DNA from: Smithella sp.
GTDB lineage: Bacteria > Desulfobacterota > Syntrophia > Syntrophales > Smithellaceae
DNA length: 8,590 nucleotides
Assembly: GCA_012797505.1 (NCBI GenBank)
Contig: JAAZOZ010000139.1
Coordinates: 1 to 8,590, forward strand
Reading direction: 5' to 3'
Shown here: positions 1 through 6,124 of the stretch, in pieces
Position numbering within the stretch: position 1 is the stretch's first letter
Layout: each line of letters starts with the position of its first letter
The notes under the pieces: model-generated
What the model saw: only the letters and a program-made list of their open reading frames with translations
Told to the model about the DNA's origin: nothing
The model's database searches: none
Translations under genes and position numbers: made by a program

Positions 1-89
1 CCCGCCGCCGCATACTCTGCAAATCCAAAGGTTGCCGTCAAAAGAACCACTGCCGCCGCCGCTACGATTGTTCCTAAGGTCTTCTTCAT
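1..89 (-). CDS. small exported/membrane protein, N-terminal part only
   Basis: This is a partial gene that leaves the window at its 3' end; 29 full codons are visible. The peptide starts MKKTLGTIVAAAAVVLLTA and continues TFGFAEYAAA. It has a two-lysine n-region, a hydrophobic stretch (about residues 5-20) and a plausible signal peptidase I site after A24. The ATG (complement of 87-89) has a full AAGGAGG Shine-Dalgarno (complement of 99-105) nine bases upstream, which fixes the start. Fourteen of the first 24 residues match the gene at 5666-5941 without gaps, including TATFGFA at positions 18-24 in both, so the two are probably paralogs. A candidate sigma-54 promoter lies upstream at 141-157. 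The function is unknown, and the body of the protein cannot be seen. Confidence 0.8.
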   Translation of the reverse strand, partial: MKKTLGTIVAAAAVVLLTATFGFAEYAAA

Positions 90-140
90 GATCTGTTTCC
101 TCCTTCAAGGGTTTTTTTGTTTCTTTCGCCTTATTCCTAA

Positions 141-157
141 TGAAAAACCCGTGCCAA
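141..157 (-). promoter_or_regulatory. candidate sigma-54 (-24/-12) promoter of the left small-protein gene
   Basis: Read on the minus strand this is TTGGCACGGGTTTTTCA. Against the RpoN consensus YTGGCACGRNNNTTGCW, every fixed position matches except the -13 G, which is T. The -12 C lies 53 bases upstream of the start codon at 89. The paralog at 5666-5941 has the same type of site with the same TTTCA -12 element, 52 bases before its start. The match is read from sequence; use by RpoN is inferred. I found no convincing enhancer-binding-protein site upstream. Confidence 0.65.
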
Positions 158-304
158 AAGCGCAGTCCAGGATAACGATTATTGGAACATCAGGATATTA
201 CAAGAGAATAGCTGGGAATTGCTTCTGGCGGAATCGGGCAGAAAAGACCTGTTGATTGAAAGAAATTTTAAAGAAGCTTAACGATTTGTCGAAAAGGAGC
301 CGGT

Positions 305-1618
305 TCAGCCAGGCATTTCACTACCGCCATAGAGGCGGATTTTATCGATCCAGATGGAACCGGATACAGCGTCATTTTTATTGCTGCCGACGCCGAACTG
401 AATGCCTTCCACACGGTTGAGGCGCAGCACCTGATCGCCGGGAACGGCCCCTGTCTTTTGTGCGCCTTTCTTGATCCACCCACGGGAAATGAACATTTTA
501 TTGAAGGGTATGCGGATCTTTTTCCAGGTTTTGTCAACGACCATCATTGCCGTCCACTGGTCGATCCTGTTGGGATCATCCGGGTGCGATGTCAGGATGT
601 AAAATTGCCCGTTGAATTTGCCTGTTCCCTTCACGAAGAATTCGATGCCGTTGTAGAGCGTCAGGTCTCTTTTTTTGTAGTTGTTGGCGAAGGCAAAAAA
701 ATCCTTGTCGCCCGAGAAATCAAAATCGATGCGCAATGACCGGGAAGAATCTTCGGCGCCCTGGCCGGAGTCGAAATGCACGCTGAAATTGGCTTTTTTA
801 TTTTTTTTCACCGGGGCCGTTTCGGCGCGGAGGACCCAGGCGGGATCGGGATCGGCGCTTTCAAAATCTTCAATCCACGGGCCTGAATCCCGCAGTTCCA
901 TTTGTTTGAAGAGCCTCGTTTTCATGGCGACGGCTGACAGAGCCTGGCCGGTCCTGACATTCAGGATTCGCAGGTTGATTTCCCATTCCTCCTGAAGATC
1001 AGTGAGCGTGCCGGTCAGTATCAGATCCGCGCTCAGGAGCTTTCCCGCCAGTCCGTCCTTTTCCCGCTTGGTCATGCCGCTTAAGCTGAGCTGGATCTCG
1101 TTCATCAGGGCGGGAAGTTTTGTTCTTTCCACGACAATGAACTGGCCGGTGTCGATCAGAGCGGAGGTGAGCCCTTCCAGAACCACCCGGCCTTTTTCCT
1201 TCCGGTTTCCGCCGATGACTTCAAAATCAACGACGGCAATCGTTTTCTTCGGCACATGGACGGAGACTTTGCGGCCGGGCGCACAGGAGGGCAGGAGCTG
1301 ATCAAAAGTTATTCTGGCCTGGCTGCCCCTTACTTCGGTGACATTGCCCTTTTGGCCGTCAATGGTAATTGGGGTTCCTTCCAGAATATAGCTTTTCCGA
1401 ACAACCTGATTGGCGATATCGTCAACCACCGAACCGGATTTTTTGGAAAAATCCGGAATGTCGATTGCCAAAAGCATCTGGCTGCCCTGACACTCCAGAA
1501 CCGTTCCGCCCGCGGCGAACAATTTTGCCGGTTCATTGTTGCTTTTATCGGGTGTGGCTGCGCAGGCCAATAACAAAAAAACAAGGAAAAGGGGAAACAC
1601 TATTCTGAACGATTTCAT
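305..1618 (-). CDS. lipoprotein with CsgG-like domain and C-terminal CIA30/CBM11-like domain
   Basis: A 437-residue envelope lipoprotein. The N-terminus is a type II signal peptide: MKSFR, a hydrophobic stretch, then lipobox LLAC with Cys19 as the predicted lipidated residue. Residues about 34-123 form a beta-rich segment of unknown family. Residues about 125-236 resemble CsgG/LpoB-type domains: IAVVDFE, then a helix with VVERTKLPALMNEIQ, then ADLILTGTL and NVRTGQ. Residues about 248-432 resemble the CIA30/CBM11 galactose-binding-like fold (WIEDFES at the start, FFVKGTG and WKKIRIPF in the middle, IWIDKIRLYG at the end). CsgG-type domains often build or regulate outer-membrane assemblies; the second domain may bind carbohydrate or protein. 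The ATG at 1618 is chosen because AGGGAGG sits just upstream and follows the lipoprotein pattern; a longer reading from 1663 would start inside the promoter. Domain calls are from memory of family patterns. Confidence 0.8.
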   Translation of the reverse strand: MKSFRIVFPLFLVFLLLACAATPDKSNNEPAKLFAAGGTVLECQGSQMLLAIDIPDFSKKSGSVVDDIANQVVRKSYILEGTPITIDGQKGNVTEVRGSQARITFDQLLPSCAPGRKVSVHVPKKTIAVVDFEVIGGNRKEKGRVVLEGLTSALIDTGQFIVVERTKLPALMNEIQLSLSGMTKREKDGLAGKLLSADLILTGTLTDLQEEWEINLRILNVRTGQALSAVAMKTRLFKQMELRDSGPWIEDFESADPDPAWVLRAETAPVKKNKKANFSVHFDSGQGAEDSSRSLRIDFDFSGDKDFFAFANNYKKRDLTLYNGIEFFVKGTGKFNGQFYILTSHPDDPNRIDQWTAMMVVDKTWKKIRIPFNKMFISRGWIKKGAQKTGAVPGDQVLRLNRVEGIQFGVGSNKNDAVSGSIWIDKIRLYGGSEMPG

Positions 1619-1639
1619 ATTTCCTCCCTTTGATGGTTG

Positions 1640-1668
1640 AATATAAAAAGAATATTTCTTCAAGTCAA
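1640..1668 (-). promoter_or_regulatory. sigma-70-type promoter of the lipoprotein gene
   Basis: On the minus strand there is TTGACT (complement of 1663-1668), a 17-base spacer, and TATATT (complement of 1640-1645). Each hexamer matches consensus at five of six positions. The predicted transcription start near 1633 leaves a leader of about 15 bases that still contains the Shine-Dalgarno site. The upstream edge abuts the 17-bp tandem repeat at 1668-1701, so that repeat may bind a regulator. Confidence 0.6.
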
Positions 1669-1701
1669 GGGGATTCAGATCATCAGGGGATTCAGGTCAT
1701 T
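1668..1701. repeat. 17-bp tandem repeat, two units, next to the lipoprotein promoter
   Basis: The units AGGGGATTCAGATCATC (1668-1684) and AGGGGATTCAGGTCATT (1685-1701) are directly adjacent and differ at two positions. The first base overlaps the -35 element of the lipoprotein promoter. A looser third copy (15 of 18 bases alike to 1667-1684) occurs at 2287-2304, just before a possible small ORF. A protein-binding site is one reading; chance duplication by replication slippage is another. Confidence 0.7.
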
Positions 1702-1728
1702 TGCTCCTTACACCCGTTTTGTTTTTCC

Positions 1729-1756
1729 TTGCAATGTGACCGTATCCTTGTAATAT
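1729..1756 (+). promoter_or_regulatory. weak candidate promoter for the DUF3783-like gene
   Basis: TTGCAA at 1729-1734, a 16-base spacer and TAATAT at 1751-1756 give four of six matches in each hexamer. It is the best pair I see in the divergent intergenic stretch 1619-1834 that points rightward, but it is weak and would leave a leader of about 70 bases. Confidence 0.25.
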
Positions 1757-1834
1757 GTCCGGCAAAATCATCGGGTTTAAAAGTGTCGGAATCCTTGGTT
1801 TATCATTTCGAAATTGCCGGGAGGAATAGGCCGT

Positions 1835-2245
1835 ATGCAGGAGAAAATCATTTGTTTCAGTCTGGGCTTGTCCTCCGGTGATGTGGAAAGAGGCAGGGTG
1901 TCATTTAACGAGTCCTGCGCCGCGGAAGGCGAACTGGTCGTGGTGCCCGTGACCGGTGCTATGCTGGAAAGGAGCGTGGGGGATGCGTTGGAGCGCGTCA
2001 TTTCCGGTTCGGCGCCGGACGGATCAAATCCGGTTTTGCCGGATCTCCCCTGCCGGGTCGTGGTGGTTGCCGCGCTGGAGTGCGAACAGGTATTTTCCGT
2101 GATGCGCTCCTTCAAGGCGGTTCTGCCGGATCCGCAGTCACTGATCTTTGCCGTCATCACCGAAACGGCCCTCGGCTGGACGTTCAGGGATTACGCGATC
2201 CACCTTGCCCAGGAACATGAGGAGATGAAGGCCCGAAGCCGTTAA
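1835..2245 (+). CDS. DUF3783-family small protein, function unknown
   Basis: A 136-residue, probably cytoplasmic protein with no signal peptide or membrane segment. The C-terminal part (about residues 75-130: CRVVVVAALECEQVFSVM, then SLIFAVITETALGWTF, then a helix ending AQEHEEM) matches my memory of DUF3783, common in anaerobic deltaproteobacteria and clostridia and with no established function. The N-terminal half seems to be a diverged copy of the same fold: FSLGLSSGDVERGRVSF parallels VVAALECEQVFSVMRSF, and VVVPVTGAMLERSVGDAL parallels IFAVITETALGWTFRDYA. The ATG at 1835 is preferred because GGGAGGAA (1819-1826) is at usable Shine-Dalgarno distance; an in-frame TTG at 1814 lies before that site. 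It is divergent from the lipoprotein gene, and its transcript should end at the hairpin 2397-2431. Confidence 0.7.
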   Translation: MQEKIICFSLGLSSGDVERGRVSFNESCAAEGELVVVPVTGAMLERSVGDALERVISGSAPDGSNPVLPDLPCRVVVVAALECEQVFSVMRSFKAVLPDPQSLIFAVITETALGWTFRDYAIHLAQEHEEMKARSR

Positions 2246-2307
2246 AGCGGCGACGAGCCGGAAAAAAATAGAACTTAAGGGTAAACCAAGGGGATTATGC
2301 TCATTTC

Positions 2308-2394
2308 ATGTCTTTTCGGCGAATACAGGCCATAATGGCCGCAGAGCATGCGGAGATTATGCTTGATGACGAGGTGAATAAGCGGCCGGAATAA
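2308..2394 (+). CDS. possible 28-residue small protein
   Basis: ATG at 2308 opens a 28-codon frame (MSFRRIQAIMAAEHAEIM, then LDDEVNKRPE) ending TAA two bases before the terminator stem at 2397. Its place between the DUF3783 gene and the terminator means it would be on the same transcript. The peptide is charged and helix-prone, with no membrane segment. The purine run AAGGGGA at 2288-2294 is rather far upstream for a ribosome site. I recognise no family. It may be a chance frame or the remnant of a longer gene. Confidence 0.25.
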   Translation: MSFRRIQAIMAAEHAEIMLDDEVNKRPE

Positions 2395-2396
2395 AG

Positions 2397-2431
2397 CAGC
2401 CGGGGCGGTTCAGGCCTGCCCCGGCTGTTTT
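2397..2431 (+). terminator. rho-independent terminator
   Basis: A perfect 10-bp stem, CAGCCGGGGC (2397-2406) with GCCCCGGCTG (2418-2427), and an 11-base loop are followed by TTTTATT. It ends the rightward transcript carrying the DUF3783-like gene. On the minus strand the stem is followed by CTTTATT, so it may also stop the converging ppdK transcript. Confidence 0.85.
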
Positions 2432-2474
2432 ATTAGTCAAGAATCGCGGAAGAACTTATTTCTTCTTTGATGCC

Positions 2475-5400
2475 TTACTTTACAGCGGGTTTTTTTACAG
2501 CAGTTTTCTTCGGTGCCGCTTTTTTCACGGGGGCTTTCTTCACTGCGGTTTTCTTTGCCGGCGCTTTTTTTGCGGCCGGTTTCTTTGCCGCGGCTTTCTT
2601 CGGCGTTGCTTTTTTCGCGACGGTCTTCTTAACGGTCGGTTTTTTCGCAACAGCCTTTTTCGCTGCCGGTTTGGCTTTGGCGGTCTTCACCGCCGCGGCA
2701 ACGGCTTTCCTGACGGCTTTGGCGCTGCTGATCAGCGTTTTGGCCTTGGCCAAGATTTTGTCGGTTGTTTTGGCCACCGCTTTTTTCGCGGGGGACGGAT
2801 TTTTCAGCGCGGCCTGAGCCGCGGCGAGCCTCGCGATGGGCACCCGGAACGGCGAGCAGCTTACGTAGTTGAGGCCGGTCAGATGGCAGAACTCGATGGA
2901 GCTCGGCTCCCCGCCGTGTTCGCCGCAGATGCCGACTTTCAGCTTCGGATTGACGCCCCGGCCTTTGGCCACGGCCATCTGAACCAACTGGCCCACGCCG
3001 CCGCGGTCGAGCACGCGGAACGGATCGACGGGCAGGATCTTCTGGGCGACGTAGTCGGGCAGGAATTTGCCGGCGTCGTCGCGGCTGTAGCCGAACGTCA
3101 TCTGCGTGAGATCGTTGGTGCCGAAGGAGAAGAACGCCGCTTCTTTGGCGATTTCATCGGCTGTGACGGCCGCGCGCGGCACTTCAATCATCGTGCCCAC
3201 GGAGTATTCGACGTTCACGCCCGTTTCTTCCATGACTTTTTGAGCGGTCTCGACGATGATGGCTTTCTGCGAGACAAGCTCTTTTACGGCGCCGACCAGC
3301 GGGACCATGACTTCGGGCTTGGCGTCCACACCTTCCTGGACAAGCCGACAGGCCGCTTCAAAAATCGCGCGCGACTGCATTTCCGTGATTTCCGGGAAAG
3401 TGATGCCCAGGCGGCAGCCGCGGTGGCCCAGCATCGGGTTGAATTCATGCAGCGACGCCACCTTGGCTTTGACCGCGTCGATGGAGATGCCCATTTCCCG
3501 GGCCATTTCCATCTGCGCGTCTTCTTCGTGCGGAACGAATTCATGCAGCGGCGGATCGAGCAGGCGAATCGTGACGCCGTAGCCTTCCATGGCTTTCAAA
3601 ATGCCGTAGAAGTCTTCGCGTTGCATCGGGAGCAGTTTGGCCAGCGCTTTTTTGCGGCCTTCCAGGTTGTCGGCCAGGATCATTTCGCGCACGGCCTTGA
3701 TGCGGTCGCCTTCAAAGAACATGTGTTCGGTGCGGCAAAGGCCGATGCCCTGCGCGCCGAAATTGCGGGCGACGGCCGCGTCGCGCGGCGTGTCGGCATT
3801 CGTCCGGATGCCCAGCTTCTTGGCTTCATCGGCCCACTGCATGATGATGCCGAAGTTGCCGGAAAGCTCCGCGGGGATCGTTTTCACTTCGCCCAGCATC
3901 ACTTCGCCGGTGGAGCCGTCCAGAGAAATGTAATCGCCTTCGGCAATGATGTTTCCGTTGACCTTGATGGTTTTCTGCGAATAGCTGATTTCGAGATCGC
4001 CGCAGCCGGAAACGCAGCATTTGCCCATGCCGCGGGCGACGACCGCCGCATGCGAGGTCATGCCGCCGCGTTGCGTCAGCACGCCCTGCGCCGCCGACAT
4101 GCCTTTTAAATCTTCCGGCGAGGTTTCGATGCGCACCAGGATGACTTTTTCTTTGCGCTTGCTCCACGCTTCCGCGTCATCGGCGTTGAAAACGACGCGT
4201 CCGGTTCCCGCGCCGGGTGAGGCGGGCAGCCCCTTGGTGATGACGTTGCGGGTGGCCGCGGGGTCAAACGTCGGGTGAAGCAACTGGTCGAGCGAGGAAG
4301 GATCAATGCGCAAGAGAGCCGTCTTTTTGTCGATCAGTTTTTCGTTCACCATATCGACGGCGATCTTGACCGCGGCGGCCGCTGTGCGCTTGCCGGTGCG
4401 GGTCTGCAGCATCCAGAGCTTCTGGTCCTGAATGGTGAATTCAATGTCCTGCATTTCTTTATAATGCTGTTCCAGTTTGGTGTAAACCTTTACCAGATCC
4501 GCGTAGGCGGCGGGCATGTATTCTTCCAGCGAAGGATATTTTGCGGCCCGTTCCTCTTCGGCGACGTTGTTGTCTTTGGCCCAGCGCAGGGAGCCTTCTT
4601 TGGTGACCTGCTGCGGGGTGCGGATGCCGGCGACGACGTCTTCGCCCTGCGCGTTGATCAGGTATTCGCCGTAAAACCGTTTTTCGCCGGTGGCCGGGTC
4701 GCGCGTGAAGGCGACGCCCGTGGCGCAGCTTTCGCCGCGGTTTCCGAAAACCATGGCCTGGACGTTGACGGCGGTGCCCCAGTTGTCGTCAAAGCCGTTC
4801 ATCTTGCGGTACAGGACGGCGCGAGGCGTGTTCCAGGACATGAAGACCGCGCCGATGGCGCCCCAGAGCTGCTCTTTGGGATCCGTCGGAAATTCCTTGC
4901 CCAGTTTTTCCGAGATGAGCTTCTTGTAGCGGGCAACCAGCTCCTTCAGATCACTGACCGTCATGTCCAGATCGGCTTTGATGCCTTTTTCGTCCTTGAG
5001 GGCGTCCATGACTTCCTCGAAGGGGTCGTGCGCGTCCTTGTCTTCCGGTTTGAGGCCCATGACGACGTCGCCGTACATCTGGACGAAGCGGCGGTAGGAA
5101 TCCCAGCCGAACCGTTCGTTGCCGGACTGGCGGATGATGCCCTCGACCGTCTCATCGTTCAAGCCCAGGTTCAAAACCGTATCCATCATGCCGGGCATGG
5201 ACACGCGGGCGCCGGAGCGGACGGAAAGCAAAAGGGGATTGGACGGATCGCCAAAGGCCGCGTCCATCGATTTTTCAACTTTCTTAAGCGCTGCTTCCAC
5301 TTCTTTGTCCAGGCCGGCGGGGAGCTGTTTGTTGTTTTTGTAGAATTCCACACAAACATCCGCCGTGATTGTGAATCCCGAAGGAACGGGAATTCCCAGA

Positions 5401-5504
5401 TTCGACATTTCGGCCAGGTTTGCGCCCTTGCCGCCGAGAAGGTTTTTCATGTCGGCCCGGCCTTCATTGATGCCCTTCCCGAAAGTGTAAACACGTTTAG
5501 CCAT
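2475..5504 (-). CDS. ppdK: pyruvate, phosphate dikinase with histone H1-like C-terminal tail
   Basis: PPDK catalyses ATP + pyruvate + Pi = AMP + PEP + PPi, linking pyruvate to PEP in gluconeogenesis or PPi-dependent glycolysis in the cytoplasm. All three domains are present. The nucleotide-binding domain has GGKGANLAEM (residues 24-33) and SVRSGAR (94-100). The phosphohistidine domain has GGMTSHAAVVARG with catalytic His485. The PEP/pyruvate barrel has GIGLCRTEHMFF, RLLDPPLHEF, MIEVPRA, FGTNDLTQ and GICGEHGG with catalytic Cys860. The family is usually about 870-910 residues; this protein has 1009. The core ends near LAAAQAAL (900). The remaining 109 residues hold 37 lysines and one arginine against a single acidic residue, ending in twelve exact xxxKK pentads (946-1005). 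The start at 5504 has AAGGAG eight bases upstream. It has its own promoter (5558-5586) and converges on the terminator at 2397-2431. Core identity is certain; the tail's role is unknown. Confidence 0.97.
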   Translation of the reverse strand: MAKRVYTFGKGINEGRADMKNLLGGKGANLAEMSNLGIPVPSGFTITADVCVEFYKNNKQLPAGLDKEVEAALKKVEKSMDAAFGDPSNPLLLSVRSGARVSMPGMMDTVLNLGLNDETVEGIIRQSGNERFGWDSYRRFVQMYGDVVMGLKPEDKDAHDPFEEVMDALKDEKGIKADLDMTVSDLKELVARYKKLISEKLGKEFPTDPKEQLWGAIGAVFMSWNTPRAVLYRKMNGFDDNWGTAVNVQAMVFGNRGESCATGVAFTRDPATGEKRFYGEYLINAQGEDVVAGIRTPQQVTKEGSLRWAKDNNVAEEERAAKYPSLEEYMPAAYADLVKVYTKLEQHYKEMQDIEFTIQDQKLWMLQTRTGKRTAAAAVKIAVDMVNEKLIDKKTALLRIDPSSLDQLLHPTFDPAATRNVITKGLPASPGAGTGRVVFNADDAEAWSKRKEKVILVRIETSPEDLKGMSAAQGVLTQRGGMTSHAAVVARGMGKCCVSGCGDLEISYSQKTIKVNGNIIAEGDYISLDGSTGEVMLGEVKTIPAELSGNFGIIMQWADEAKKLGIRTNADTPRDAAVARNFGAQGIGLCRTEHMFFEGDRIKAVREMILADNLEGRKKALAKLLPMQREDFYGILKAMEGYGVTIRLLDPPLHEFVPHEEDAQMEMAREMGISIDAVKAKVASLHEFNPMLGHRGCRLGITFPEITEMQSRAIFEAACRLVQEGVDAKPEVMVPLVGAVKELVSQKAIIVETAQKVMEETGVNVEYSVGTMIEVPRAAVTADEIAKEAAFFSFGTNDLTQMTFGYSRDDAGKFLPDYVAQKILPVDPFRVLDRGGVGQLVQMAVAKGRGVNPKLKVGICGEHGGEPSSIEFCHLTGLNYVSCSPFRVPIARLAAAQAALKNPSPAKKAVAKTTDKILAKAKTLISSAKAVRKAVAAAVKTAKAKPAAKKAVAKKPTVKKTVAKKATPKKAAAKKPAAKKAPAKKTAVKKAPVKKAAPKKTAVKKPAVK
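2478..2669 (-). repeat. degenerate 15-bp coding repeat for xxxKK pentads in the ppdK tail
   Basis: Read on the minus strand, this stretch encodes PAAKK, AVAKK, PTVKK, TVAKK, ATPKK, AAAKK, PAAKK, APAKK, TAVKK, APVKK, AAPKK, TAVKK and a final PAVK. Every pentad keeps KK in phase while the other three residues vary among A, P, T and V. The nucleotide copies differ from one another, so this is an old or selected repeat and not a fresh tandem amplification. It contains sense-strand A runs of seven (2490-2496, 2565-2571) and six (2520-2525, 2610-2615, 2640-2645). Confidence 0.9.
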
Positions 5505-5557
5505 ATCTTTATCTCCTTTAGAAAGAATTTGCTGAATTGAAAACCTAAGCGCGGAGT

Positions 5558-5586
5558 TTAATAATTGAAATCCCGGAGGCTGTAAA
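5558..5586 (-). promoter_or_regulatory. candidate sigma-70 promoter of ppdK
   Basis: On the minus strand there is TTTACA (complement of 5581-5586; five of six), a 17-base spacer, and TATTAA (complement of 5558-5563; four of six). Initiation near 5551 would give a leader of roughly 47 bases ending in the AAGGAG Shine-Dalgarno. It lies between the terminator at 5608-5641 and the gene, so ppdK appears to be transcribed alone. Confidence 0.45.
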
Positions 5587-5607
5587 GCGTTTTTTCTTGC
5601 CGGACGT

Positions 5608-5641
5608 AAAAACCCCCGCCAATGGGTGCGCGGGGGCTTTT
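5608..5641 (-). terminator. rho-independent terminator of the small membrane protein gene, two-way
   Basis: The stem CCCCCGC (5613-5619) pairs with GCGGGGG (5630-5636) around a 10-base loop. On the minus strand it is followed by TTTTT (complement of 5608-5612), fitting the end of the gene at 5666-5941. On the plus strand it is followed by CTTTT, so it may work both ways. It insulates ppdK from its upstream neighbour. Confidence 0.85.
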
Positions 5642-5665
5642 ACTGCTATATGTGGAGGGAAGGGT

Positions 5666-5941
5666 TTATACGATCATGGTCTTAATGGCATCGACGACCG
5701 GCGCCGTGAAAAGAGCAACCAGAATGGCGTAAAGGGCAAAGGAGCCGATGGCTTCACTCAGATAGAGTTTGTCATATTTGCGCTTCAGGGAAACAATGAT
5801 CAGTCCGCCGACAATCAGGCAGCCCAGATGAAAGAAGGGGAAAGCGGACTCTGTGCCGGCGCTGAACTGGGCAAAACCGAATGTCGCCGTGGTCAGAACA
5901 ATGAAACCGACCAAAAGAGCTGTTTGCATGGTTTTTTTCAT
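5666..5941 (-). CDS. small membrane protein, function unknown, paralog of the gene at the left edge
   Basis: A 91-residue hydrophobic protein. Residues 1-24 (MKKTMQTALLVGFIVLTTAT then FGFA) look like a signal peptide or first membrane segment, with possible cleavage after A24. Two further hydrophobic segments follow: about 36-52 (HLGCLIVGGLIIV, then the positive SLKRKYDK) and about 62-82 (SEAIGSFALYAILVALFTA). The KRKYDK loop suggests its cytoplasmic side. AAGGAGG (complement of 5951-5957) sits nine bases before the ATG, the same spacing as in the left-edge gene, and the leader bases around it are nearly the same. A candidate sigma-54 promoter is at 5992-6008 and a strong terminator follows the gene, so it is probably a single-gene unit. 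I do not recognise the family; two or three transmembrane segments is all that can be said. Confidence 0.8.
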   Translation of the reverse strand: MKKTMQTALLVGFIVLTTATFGFAQFSAGTESAFPFFHLGCLIVGGLIIVSLKRKYDKLYLSEAIGSFALYAILVALFTAPVVDAIKTMIV

Positions 5942-5991
5942 GATTCCGTTCCTCCTTTTTTACCGGTGTTTCGTTTTTCTGCCTTTTACTA

Positions 5992-6008
5992 TGAAATAAT
6001 TATGCCAA
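5992..6008 (-). promoter_or_regulatory. candidate sigma-54 (-24/-12) promoter of the small membrane protein gene
   Basis: On the minus strand this reads TTGGCATAATTATTTCA. The -24 block TTGGCA is intact and the -12 block is TTTCA, at the correct spacing. Eleven of the 14 fixed consensus positions match. The -12 C is 52 bases from the start codon, against 53 in the left-edge paralog. The score alone is moderate; the matched geometry in a paralog raises confidence. Confidence 0.5.
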
Positions 6009-6124
6009 AGCAATGCCCACGGGAAAATATTTTATATCCATATGATTTTACTTAAATATTACGAATAAACAAGATCATCACGCCGGTCCGACAGGATGAA
6101 ACACTTTGTTTTATTTTAAAGAAA

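Noticed and set aside
158..304. Terminator or small gene between the lipoprotein and the left-edge gene
   Set aside because: I found no hairpin with a T run and no credible frame; only a short 11-base palindrome at 172-182, which is too weak to call.
1619..1663. Fifteen-residue upstream extension of the lipoprotein
   Set aside because: It would start within the promoter (-35 at 1663-1668), and would place 15 residues before a good lipoprotein signal peptide that has its own Shine-Dalgarno.
2478..2669. Short tandem repeats as a CRISPR array
   Set aside because: The 15-bp units are contiguous with no spacers, are in frame, and encode the xxxKK pentads of ppdK.
2467..2817. Plus-strand frame encoding a Phe/Ala-rich hydrophobic peptide that looks like a membrane protein
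   Set aside because: It is the antisense reading of the lysine/alanine repeat tail of ppdK: AAA/AAG codons give TTT/CTT on the other strand, producing Phe and Ala in a repeating pattern.
4275..5540. Long open frame (421 codons) on the plus strand opposite ppdK
   Set aside because: It is a mirror of the GC-rich ppdK coding strand, has a His/Phe/Val/Ala-heavy composition with no recognisable domain, and ppdK is certain. The 408-codon frame at 2883-4109 (+) is rejected for the same reason.
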